Below are positions 1-8,400 of a DNA stretch of 64,000 nt, piece by piece. Location of the stretch: contig CAZTFF010000026.1 in the NCBI GenBank assembly GCA_964612485.1, positions 4,561 to 68,560 on the forward strand, in the 5' to 3' direction. A program made the translations under genes and the position numbers. Source of the DNA: JAFGNV01 sp964612485. GTDB lineage: Bacteria > Chloroflexota > Anaerolineae > 4572-78 > J111. A model generated the notes under the pieces. That model ran no database searches, was not told the DNA's origin, and saw only the letters and a program-made list of their open reading frames with translations. Within the stretch, counting starts at the first letter, position 1. The number at the start of each line of letters is the position of its first letter.

Positions 1-853
1 CGCGGCCTTCTTGCACCTGACCGGTTAAAACATTGTTGACAAAATCCCACCGGCTGAAAATCGTTTCGCCCTGCCACGCCAGATAATCTTCAACATTGCC
101 GCCTTTTCGATGGCGCAGCGAAAGCACGCTGACGCCCTCGTTATTCAAAATCTCAATGGCTTCCTCTTGATAATTTACGGCCAGCGGCAAGGCCAGTTCC
201 CGCAACCGGTCCGCATCGCCCGCCGCTACCGCCTGGGGAACGCCTTCCGTGTAAGATAACAGGCGCAATGTTTCCAGCAAACGATCTTCTTCCTGAACCA
301 TCCAATCGTTGGCCAATTTACCGGCTTCAATCAATTGATTGGTAAACCGCTCTTCGATGGTATCCAGCACCACCCGGTTGACCACGTAGGCCACGGCCAT
401 AGCTAAAATGATGGCCAGGATAATATAGGGCAACGTAATTTTGATCCGTACCGGAAAACGCACGCGGGGGCGGGCGGCGGGCGGGGCTGTTTCTGCCTTC
501 TTTTCCAATTTTTGCAAAGCAGACGAAATAGAGGCGGGGGTAAATGGCGTTTGTAAAAGGGTGGAGGTGGGATATTTTTTTTTGATGGCCGATTCTTGGT
601 CCGGATCGGGGTAACGCGTGGTAATCAGCACGCCGGCATTCAGCCTTTTGGCCCGCCACATCACGCGATGCCGGCCATTCTCCAGCAGGTGCGCATCAAC
701 AACAACCAGGGTCGGCGAGACCTGGTTCAGCAATGCGTTAGCCTCATCAAAATCGGGCGCGTGCCAAACCTGATCGCCCTCGGTTTCAAAATAGTTCAAA
801 AAGGGTTGCGTTCGTTTTTGATCGGGTTGAATGAGCAGAACCTGGCGAGCCAT
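1..853 (-). CDS. Pseudo-receiver plus membrane sensor protein (3' part missing)
   Basis: An open frame of 284 codons starts at ATG 853-851 and runs off the left edge. Residues 1-115 look like a response-regulator receiver fold: D11 near the acidic pocket and a VVVDAHLL strand with a candidate acceptor Asp, but the conserved C-terminal Lys before Pro is replaced by Thr (LQTPFTP). A basic Pro/Ala linker and one membrane segment (about 143-165, PYIILAIILAMAVAYVV) follow, then a helical, probably extracytoplasmic sensor region. A receiver placed before a membrane anchor is unusual. The output domain lies outside the window. No clear Shine-Dalgarno is visible, so the start is the first ATG of the fold. 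Confidence 0.75.
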   Translation of the reverse strand, partial: MARQVLLIQPDQKRTQPFLNYFETEGDQVWHAPDFDEANALLNQVSPTLVVVDAHLLENGRHRVMWRAKRLNAGVLITTRYPDPDQESAIKKKYPTSTLLQTPFTPASISSALQKLEKKAETAPPAARPRVRFPVRIKITLPYIILAIILAMAVAYVVNRVVLDTIEERFTNQLIEAGKLANDWMVQEEDRLLETLRLLSYTEGVPQAVAAGDADRLRELALPLAVNYQEEAIEILNNEGVSVLSLRHRKGGNVEDYLAWQGETIFSRWDFVNNVLTGQVQEGR

Positions 854-1013
854 CTAGGAATTCCAAACTTGACTATGTCAATAACCGATTACGTTCTTAT
901 TATAACATAGTTTGGTTGGTTTTCGGTTTGAATCGCTGCCGTAAATCTAGGAATAAGTTCCTACATCAGCGCCGCAGGCCCTCGATTGACCGGCAGATTG
1001 GATAAGCGGGAAC

Positions 1014-1040
1014 AAAAAAGGGACGCCGTGGGGCGTCCCT
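1014..1040 (-). terminator. Rho-independent terminator of the VPETG-tailed protein gene
   Basis: On the minus strand a 9-bp perfect stem (AGGGACGCC/GGCGTCCCT, loop of 4) is followed by a run of six T. It lies about 22 nt past the stop of the gene at 1063-1530. Confidence 0.85.
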
Positions 1041-1062
1041 TGTGAAGTCAAAAAAAAGTAAA

Positions 1063-1530
1063 TTATGAAGCCATGCGCATCCTGCGGGCTACAAAGAACA
1101 CGCCGATCAACCCGCCGGCGATCAACACCAATTCAAATGCGCCCAGGCCGGTTTCCGGCACGGTTTGGGTGGCGGCAGTTTCGGCGCTGGGGGCCACCGG
1201 GGTAAACGTGGGCCAGGGCGTATTCTGCTTTTGCGGGCGTCCGCCCGCGGCGGCTTCTTCACCGCTGCCGGGAATGACCACCGGGGTGCTGGTTGGCGTG
1301 GCTGCCGGGGGTTCGGTGGGTTGGGCAGCCGCCGCAGCCGGTGTAGCGGTTGGAGCCGGCAGCCGGATGATCAGCGTTGGCGTTGGCCGGGCAGCCACTT
1401 CTTGCTGGTACAAATTTTGCCGTACCAGAAAAACACCACCCACGCCCAGCAGGCCCAGCACCAGTAACCCAATCAAAGAAACGGCTAAAATCACAAAGAG
1501 TCTGTTTGGTCCACGGCCTTCTTCTTCCAT
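1063..1530 (-). CDS. Membrane-anchored protein with C-terminal VPETG sorting-like signal
   Basis: A 155-residue protein. The N-terminus MEEEGRGPNR precedes a membrane segment (about 11-35), then a low-complexity Ala/Pro/Thr stalk (about 45-120). The C-terminus has VPETG, a hydrophobic stretch (ELVLIAGGLIGVFFVA) and the basic tail RRMRMAS. That tripartite end resembles LPXTG sortase substrates with V in the first position. The start has a good Shine-Dalgarno (AAGGAG, 6 nt upstream). The gene has its own promoter and terminator, so it is a single unit downstream of the KOW gene. Function unknown. The C-terminal hydrophobic segment may simply be a second membrane helix. Confidence 0.75.
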   Translation of the reverse strand: MEEEGRGPNRLFVILAVSLIGLLVLGLLGVGGVFLVRQNLYQQEVAARPTPTLIIRLPAPTATPAAAAAQPTEPPAATPTSTPVVIPGSGEEAAAGGRPQKQNTPWPTFTPVAPSAETAATQTVPETGLGAFELVLIAGGLIGVFFVARRMRMAS

Positions 1531-1589
1531 GGTTGGCTCCTTCCACTAACGCGGCCCATTCTACAATGAAACAGGGTTCTACATTTAAA

Positions 1590-1617
1590 ATATTATGTAA
1601 TGTATATTTTATGTCAA
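1590..1617 (-). promoter_or_regulatory. Sigma-70-like promoter of the VPETG-tailed protein gene
   Basis: On the minus strand TTGACA (1617-1612) and TAATAT (1595-1590) are separated by 16 nt, 60 nt upstream of the ATG at 1530. Seen in sequence; activity inferred. Confidence 0.65.
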
Positions 1618-1676
1618 AAAGGGAGATTTTGCAAATGAAGTTTTGCTTTTGGGAGTATCTTTAAGGTTGTTAATCT

Positions 1677-1732
1677 GGACTTACACAAACATGTCATCCT
1701 TCGGCTCCGTTCAGAATGATATGCGTAAGTCC
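1677..1732. repeat. 56-bp element with terminal inverted repeats GGACTTAC/GTAAGTCC
   Basis: The stretch starts GGACTTAC (1677-1684) and ends GTAAGTCC (1725-1732). The interior includes CATCCTTCGGCTCCGTTCAG, of the kind often seen in dispersed bacterial repeats. It sits three bases from the stop of the KOW protein gene. No second copy was found in the window and no target duplication is evident. Confidence 0.5.
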
Positions 1733-1734
1733 CA

Positions 1735-2820
1735 TTAATGCAATTGTTCTAAATTAGCCCAGGGAATAAACTGCTGCTGCCCATCGATGGTGACATTCGC
1801 GCCCAAGGCGTAAATTCCAGACTCCATCGGCTGGGGGTCCGACGGGAGAGAAGTGATGTGGCCGGTAGCTCCCAACAGCCTGCCTCGGATCACCCGCACC
1901 CGGCTGCCCACGTTGATATCGGGCGTTTCTTCTTCATCAAGCGGTTTAGAATAAGTGCTGCCGTAAGTAGTTGTTGCCAGGATGATGGGCGGAAGTTTTT
2001 CCGAGGGGCGGTCAGCCGGCAGCAGGGGCGTATGGCCGCGGATAGAAATTTCCCGGCCAATCAGGGCATTCAAAACTCCAAAGGTGTAGGGCGACATCGG
2101 CCCGCTGCCAAAGCCTTCGGTGGCTACCACCCGCACTTTGACCGGCGGGCGAAGGTTGAGCAGCGAAACATCAATACTGCCCACAATAATGCCGCGCACC
2201 TGCAATTCTTCAGCGCGGCGCAAAGCGGTTTCATCCACCGAGCGCCCGCCCACCAAAATACTGTGTTCGATACCGGGTTTGAGCATCTCCAGGCTCAACG
2301 ACTCGGTAGGAGACCCTACCAATCGCTGCAAGCGGCCATAAGCTTCGCCGCCAAAACCGCAGGCGGCTTCGATCATCGCGCCCTTGGTTTCAATCACCAC
2401 GCCCCGTTGGGGAATCACCCTGGTCACAACGCCGTTGATAAACGCCTGAACCTCAACCACGGTTCGCTCGGTTTCCAGCAGCGCCCAGCCCGGCCCCAGG
2501 GCCGTAATCACGCCATTTGCCGGGGCGCGCGCGCTCCGTTGAAAAAACGGCAGGCTGCCGGGAGCAGTAGCGATCACCTCATTGGCTTTTACCGAGTCGC
2601 CCATCCCTTTTAACATCACCCGGCTCATATCAACCTGGGGAGCAGCCAGTTGGCGGGCCACGTCGATCACCTGGTACCGGCGCGGAAGTTCGGCCCGGGC
2701 CACTACATCTAACGCTTCCACGCGCAGGCCGGGATGGGCCAAAAGCTCGCCATCGGCAGGCAGGGTACGGGTTACAACAATTTGGCTGGCGGTGTTGATG
2801 ATTCTGCCCGGCAAACGCAT
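1735..2820 (-). CDS. Barrel-sandwich/KOW-domain protein, uncharacterised
   Basis: A 361-residue soluble protein. Residues about 65-165 contain two lipoyl/HlyD-like hammerhead patterns (GDSVKANEVIATAPG...APANGVITALG; NGVVTRVIPQRGVVIETKG). The middle has a mixed alpha/beta stretch (ILVGGRSVDETALRRAEELQ). The C-terminus carries a KOW-like motif (VGSRVRVIRGRLLGATGHI). ATG 2820-2818 overlaps the TGA of the upstream MutL-like gene by one base, which suggests translational coupling; a TTG sits one codon earlier. No lysine in a biotin/lipoyl MKM-type motif is visible, so a structural role is more likely than a swinging arm. Function unknown. Confidence 0.75.
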   Translation of the reverse strand: MRLPGRIINTASQIVVTRTLPADGELLAHPGLRVEALDVVARAELPRRYQVIDVARQLAAPQVDMSRVMLKGMGDSVKANEVIATAPGSLPFFQRSARAPANGVITALGPGWALLETERTVVEVQAFINGVVTRVIPQRGVVIETKGAMIEAACGFGGEAYGRLQRLVGSPTESLSLEMLKPGIEHSILVGGRSVDETALRRAEELQVRGIIVGSIDVSLLNLRPPVKVRVVATEGFGSGPMSPYTFGVLNALIGREISIRGHTPLLPADRPSEKLPPIILATTTYGSTYSKPLDEEETPDINVGSRVRVIRGRLLGATGHITSLPSDPQPMESGIYALGANVTIDGQQQFIPWANLEQLH

Positions 2821-4595
2821 CAAACCACCTCCCTCGGGCTATCAACCTGACCGGCCAATCTTTGTTCCCACCAGCTCAACCGTTCCTGCCGCTGTTGATG
2901 ATTCCGGGGAAGCCGCAGCGGGCGGCCCCGCGCATCAATGATCAATCCCAAGATGCCGCCCTCAACCTCAGCCACGACACTCCGCCCCGGCTGGCCCACT
3001 CCAATATCAAGATAGCGGGCCGGGCGCATTTCCACCGTCGCAGTGTGACCTGGTGGCAGTGGAACAACCTGTAACGCGCCGTAGGGTACGTCCAGTTCTT
3101 GCGAGAGGCCATTAGCCGTATCAATTTTGAGGTTCAGCGCCGTCTGCCCCACCACGCCGTGCCCCAGCGGCGCTATCAGGGTTCCTAAATTGAGCAAAAA
3201 ATCATCTTCGGTCACTTCTACGGCAGCCACCGGGTCTACGGCGGCAACAACTCCCAGTTTATTGAGCAGGTGATGGTGATCCAGCGCCAGGGTGGTGACA
3301 CCCCACGGCTCAACGGCATCCAACAAAATCATGGCGGCATAGTGCGGCGAGGGCGCGCGCGTCAGCGTTTGGCCGGCCCCAACCAGCATATTCCATGGCA
3401 AATCGGGCTGCCCCGTGGCCGGGTGCGGCGGCCATCCGGTGCGGGAACGGGCAACGGTCAGGCGCAGCGCCTCGCGGGCCAGGGCATATTCTATCATCAA
3501 TTCTTCATAGGTTGTTGGAATCGTGCCGGGATGCAAGGATTTATTGAGCAGGTGGCCGTGTAACACCGTCGCTTCAATATCAAACGGCAGCCAGCGCCGG
3601 AACTGCTTGAGCGGCGCGGTTTTGAGCAGCCGGGCCACGCTGTGGCCTACCCCGGCATCGCTGAGAATAGTGGTGCCTTGATATACCGGCGTCCAGGCCG
3701 AAACCATCGTCGCCCCGCTGCCGATATTTGCGCCCAGCACGTTGAGATGATTCTGTTGGCCAAGGTAGGTAATGGCCTGTTCAAACGAGCGTCCGGCGGG
3801 AACCGGGGGAAAGCGGGTCCATTGCCTTAATTTATCAAATCCCGGTACCTGGAACATCTTCCGCTGCCGGTAAAGGGTTTCCAATTCAAGCTGGGCGGGG
3901 ATCAAATTCTCACTTTCCAGGGTGGGGCGCACGTTGTTTACGGTTTTCAGGTTGGCCGGTTCACCAAGAATCTCAACTACCTGATCCTGTGTGGCCTGAT
4001 TTCCGGCAAACAACACATCCGGTTTATCCGGCGATAAGACGTGCAGCGCCATCAATACGGCGTTAGCCATTTCGATCACCGGGCGTTGCGCGCCGCCGTC
4101 GGTACCGCCCGCCAAAAAAATCACATCGGGCGGATCGCTTTGAAGGGCCTGAATCTGGGCTTCAACGCTTTTGCGCCGGTTGCTCGATTCGCTGTCGAGG
4201 GCCAATTCGGTGGTGATGTGAGTGTAGGCGGTGGCGGTGGCCCGGCGGGCGCTGGTCAGCGAGATGTTGTGCATCAAACCGGCCAGGGCTACCGCCAGCG
4301 GCGGCCCCGCGCTGGAGACGGCCACAAAGGCATCCACCCCGGTCTGGTTCGGCTGGCGGGGCGTCACCGGCCAGCCGCCCGGAGCCAGCAGCGTACGTTG
4401 GGTGACCGCTTCAATTTGTCGCACCGCCTCTTGCAGCCCCACCGTAATATCGTGCCACGGCGAGCCGTAGCTGCTGGGAGCCTGTCCCGTAGCCACCAGG
4501 CGATAATGGTCGTCAATGGATTCAATTAAGGCAACCGTGGTGGCAGTGCTGCCACACTCCGCCGCCAGAATACTGCTTGTTTTTGATTTGGTCAT
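2820..4595 (-). CDS. MutL/GlmL-family ASKHA protein (glutamate mutase L-like)
   Basis: 591 residues resembling the glutamate mutase L family, actin-like ATPase-fold proteins named after a gene next to glutamate mutase subunits. The N-terminus has the phosphate-1 pattern AAECGSTATTVALIE; further phosphate/adenosine-type patterns are GANIGSGATMVSAW (about 290), DAGVGHSV (about 315) and NMLVGAGQTLTRAP (about 405). No glutamate mutase S or E subunit lies nearby; the neighbours are the KOW protein (1-base TGATG overlap) and membrane proteins. I infer an ATPase or chaperone role for an envelope complex rather than mutase reactivation. Family assignment fairly sure, role not. Confidence 0.8.
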   Translation of the reverse strand: MTKSKTSSILAAECGSTATTVALIESIDDHYRLVATGQAPSSYGSPWHDITVGLQEAVRQIEAVTQRTLLAPGGWPVTPRQPNQTGVDAFVAVSSAGPPLAVALAGLMHNISLTSARRATATAYTHITTELALDSESSNRRKSVEAQIQALQSDPPDVIFLAGGTDGGAQRPVIEMANAVLMALHVLSPDKPDVLFAGNQATQDQVVEILGEPANLKTVNNVRPTLESENLIPAQLELETLYRQRKMFQVPGFDKLRQWTRFPPVPAGRSFEQAITYLGQQNHLNVLGANIGSGATMVSAWTPVYQGTTILSDAGVGHSVARLLKTAPLKQFRRWLPFDIEATVLHGHLLNKSLHPGTIPTTYEELMIEYALAREALRLTVARSRTGWPPHPATGQPDLPWNMLVGAGQTLTRAPSPHYAAMILLDAVEPWGVTTLALDHHHLLNKLGVVAAVDPVAAVEVTEDDFLLNLGTLIAPLGHGVVGQTALNLKIDTANGLSQELDVPYGALQVVPLPPGHTATVEMRPARYLDIGVGQPGRSVVAEVEGGILGLIIDARGRPLRLPRNHQQRQERLSWWEQRLAGQVDSPREVV

Positions 4596-4747
4596 TGGAC
4601 AGGTAACAATTTAGCTTTTTGTCGAGAATAATCAAACCAGGGTAGCAGGGTAGCAAGTAACGATGTAACAAGTTTGTTACCTTGTTATTTTGTTATCTTG
4701 CTACTCTATCACTCTGTTACTTTGGACACTATCGGAAGGCTTGCCAC

Positions 4748-5413
4748 TCACCCCCCACCTCCCAACAAAAATTGCAGCCGGGAAATGAGCAAAGCCACCC
4801 GCGAACTTACCGTATTGGCAAAAAGCGCGCCGAGGGTGAAAATAATCATCAAACGGCCCATACCGGCCCAGAAACGGACCCACGCCTCTCTGAAACCGCC
4901 TAAAAAGCCGCGCGCGCGCACGGCAAAGGTAAAGTAAAAAAGCGTGCCCAAGGTGCCCAACACAATGATGATATTGTTGAGCCAATTGACCAGCCCCACT
5001 TCATTTTCCGTATCCGGGTAGTGGTTAGGATTCCAGGAAATAGTGGCCGTAGCCGAAACCTGCGGCACGAGCGTGCCAAACAACGCGCCGCCAATAGCCA
5101 GCGCCACGCCCACGCCCAAAACAAACGCCAGCGCAATTCCGGCCAGCGCATTGCTGGTGGGGCTGCGCGTGGGGAATACTCTGAAGATCAAAAGAACACA
5201 CAAAATCAAGGCCGGTAAGACCGTGCTAATAGGCTCTTCGGAGGTGAGCCGGGGGATGAAAACTTGATGGATCACCACCAAAATGGCGTAACCCACCGCC
5301 ACGCCCACAAAAATATGGGCCGCCAGCTTGAACAGAACGTTATCGCCAAAAATATAGCTGAACACCATCAACGTGAGTACGGCAGCAATGATAAAGCCAA
5401 TGTTTTCCAGCAC
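4748..5413 (-). CDS. Uncharacterised multi-pass membrane protein
   Basis: 221 residues with about six hydrophobic segments: 5-25, 30-50, 64-82, 88-112, 140-165 and 188-205. A short extracytoplasmic loop lies around 113-138 (SATATISWNPNHYPDTENE). The GTG start at 5413 directly abuts the TAA of the 1677-residue gene, with AGGAG 6 nt upstream, so the two are cotranscribed and probably translationally coupled. No enzymatic motif seen. Probably a subunit of the same envelope complex as its neighbours. The 152-nt gap to the MutL-like gene is rich in GTAAC/TAACAA iterations. Confidence 0.75.
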   Translation of the reverse strand: MLENIGFIIAAVLTLMVFSYIFGDNVLFKLAAHIFVGVAVGYAILVVIHQVFIPRLTSEEPISTVLPALILCVLLIFRVFPTRSPTSNALAGIALAFVLGVGVALAIGGALFGTLVPQVSATATISWNPNHYPDTENEVGLVNWLNNIIIVLGTLGTLFYFTFAVRARGFLGGFREAWVRFWAGMGRLMIIFTLGALFANTVSSRVALLISRLQFLLGGGG

Positions 5414-8400
5414 TTAAGTCTCCTCAGAATCCGGCCGGGATGCGATGGACTCGGTAGTGATTTTGGGCATCCAGCCGGCAATGGTTCCGGCGGCAATCAG
5501 GATGACAATGAGCAAATGGGCGATGCTCTGGCTATCGAGCATTTGCCGGGCCGGGCCAAATTGTTGGCGTCCGGCCTCAATCGCCGCCGCGCCATTGATG
5601 CCGGAAATCAGCCCATCCAGCGGCACATCCGCTTGATCCGGCAACGTCTGGCTGTCATTTAATAAATGGCTGGGGTCGCGGTAGGGGCGTAGAAACGGCT
5701 CGGTCACGGCACTGGTGGCCGCCAGCAAATAGCGCTTGCCGGTATCGGGCGGCGCGGCCATCGACATCTGCTCGATCCACCAGCGGGCGGTAGCCGGATT
5801 ATCGGCCAGGGTCACAATCACATCCACCTGGTTCAGATTGTCCACATCCTGCCAATTTTCCCGCTGTTCAATCGTCAACCCATTCTGATAATCAGCAATG
5901 GCAGATAATGATTTGCGCCCGGTTGCCAACTCTCGGATGGCGGTTATCTGGCCCGGCAAATAACCCAGGTTGACCACATTTTCGCCGTAGGTTTCTTCCC
6001 GTTTATCCAATACTTGTTGGGCCAGGGCCGCACCTTCCGGCTCCAGGCTGGTGACAATCACCCGCATGCCCTGCCCGCGCAGCCGGCCCAAAATCGCTTC
6101 GGCCAGCGGCTGCATTTCGCCCTGGGTGCCGGTGGAATAATCAAACGAAACCAGGGCCACAGCGCCGGGCTGCTGCAAATCGATGAGGCCCAGTTCATTG
6201 CCGATCAATTGGCTGCGGCGGCGGCTCAACACCTCGCTGAGTTCCCCGCCCGGTTCGGCCCACGGCGCTCTGAGATCCGCTGCGGGATCGGCAACTTTTT
6301 GAAAATTGGGCAGCAGGGGTAGCGCCACCAACAGCATAAACACCAGAAACAGCCCGGCTCGAACCACATTTCCCATCAACTGTTTCCGGCCCGGTCGGGC
6401 AACAGGCGCGGGCACGGTGGCCGGCTGCGGGGACTGGGTGGCAATGGCGTAAAAATTCCGGGCCGCTTCTAAAACAGCGTCTTTGCTTTGGCTGTTGCCG
6501 GTTTTTTGCTCACCGGGAGGAACAGTGGTGACCATTTTTTCAGCCGGCAGCAAACCGGTCAGGCCGGCCAGCATGCCGGTCGATTCGGTTGAGGGGGCTT
6601 CTTCCACACCCACCGCGGTTTCCACCGCATTCGATGGCTTGAGCGCTTGCATCCAGCCGGCCGGTTTTTCGGCTGCGTCGGATGAAGCCGCGGGAGGCGG
6701 TGTCTCGCCGGTTTCAGGTGTCTCAGGTGACGCCGGCGGCTCAACTGAATCTGAGGTAGAGGGATCATGCAGCAGGGTCTCGGCGGAAGATGTCGATTCA
6801 TCGGCCTCACCTGGATGGCGTGTCTCAACCACCTGACCCGGCATTTCAGATGAAGGTATTTCCGCCAGTGGAGGATCGCCGGTAGAAGCCGGACGTTCGG
6901 ATAGCTCGGGGTCATCGGAGTCCTCATCACTTTGTTCTGACTCGGATGGTTCAGCAGGCTCACCGGTTGACGTTCCCTCTGTATCCGGCGCAGGTTCCTC
7001 ATAAGCCCGGCTCAAAAGGCCGGTCAATCCCGTTCGCCGGCCCCGAAGTTCCGATATTGATTGGGGATGCGTTTCCGCCGGTTTGGACGGCGACTTTTGC
7101 TCGGCAGCGGTTGAACCAGCTTCATCTTCCGAATCAGCTAACCATGGCGGCAGAGGGGGTTCCTCTGACTCAAATTCTTCCCAAAACAATTCCGACGTTG
7201 TGGGTTTAGGCTCGTCGGTCAAAAAATCAAGAGATGTCTCTGGGGGTACGCCTTGCTGTAGATCAGGAATTTCTTCGGATTGAATAGGTAATTCAGCCAG
7301 CCAGTCGGGGACTTCCTCTTGAGGTTCAGCTTCTGCCTCTGGTTCAGCCTGGGACAACTCCGACAACCAGTCGGGCAACTCGCCCTCAATCTCAGGCTCA
7401 ACCGGCGCGGCTTCTTCCGGCTCCGGCGCTTGTTCGGCCAACCAATCCGGTATCTCTGATTCCGGCTCAGGTTCTTCCACGGCTTCCGGTTCGGCCGGCG
7501 CTTCAGACGCCATTTCCTGGCTCAACCAATCCGGCATCTCCACCTCAGTCTCCGGCTCAACTTCAGCCTCCGGCTCGGCCTCAGGCAACTCCGACAACCA
7601 ATCGGGCAACTCACCCTCAATCTCAGGCTCAACCGGCGCGGCCTCTTCCGGCTCCGGCGCTTGTTCGGCCAACCAATCCGGTAGATCTGATTCCGGCTCA
7701 GGTTCTTCCACGGCTTCCGGTTCGGCCGGCGCTTCAGACGCCATTTCCTGGCTCAACCAATCCGGCATCTCCACCTCAGTCTCCGGCTCAACTTCAGCCT
7801 CCGGCTCGGCCTCAGGCAACTCCGACAACCAATCGGGCAACTCACCCTCAATCTCAGGCTCAACCGGCGCGGCCTCTTCCGGCTCCGGCGCTTGTTCGGC
7901 CAACCAATCCGGTAGCTCCAACTCAGACTCTGACGCCGGAGATACAATAGTTTCTTCGGATATTTCTGCCGGCGGTGTTTGATCGGAAAGCCAGGAAGGA
8001 AATTCAAGTTCCGGTTCCGATCCTGCTTCACCTTCAACCGGCTCTTGGGCTTCCGCCGGAACTTCTTTGCCGGCCAGCCAGTCAGGAATCTCTACCTCCG
8101 GCATGGGTTCTTCTGCCTCAGGGGAGGTAAATGATTCTTCAGCCGGTTCGCTGGCTTCGGCTCGCAGCCCGGCCAGCCAATCCATTGAGTCGGGCGCTGC
8201 TTCTTCATCAGGCTGTGCAGCCGTTTCCGCTGGCCGGGCTGGTTCTTCTGGCGGTGTTGGCTCTTCGGCAGCCCGGGGCGTCATTGATAAACCGGGCGGC
8301 ATGCGAAGCTCAGGTTTAACCGCCGGTTCATCCGGCGGGGATGGCGGCGGAGTTTCAGGTTTTTGGGCATCGGGCGGAACCAGGTCATCCGCCCAATCGG

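Noticed and set aside
2820..4595. DNA mismatch-repair MutL
   Set aside because: No GHKL ATPase motifs; the sequence is the unrelated glutamate mutase L ASKHA family.
7300..7918. Regular repeat array as a CRISPR candidate
   Set aside because: The units are 231 bp, contiguous and in frame with a protein; no spacers or cas genes.
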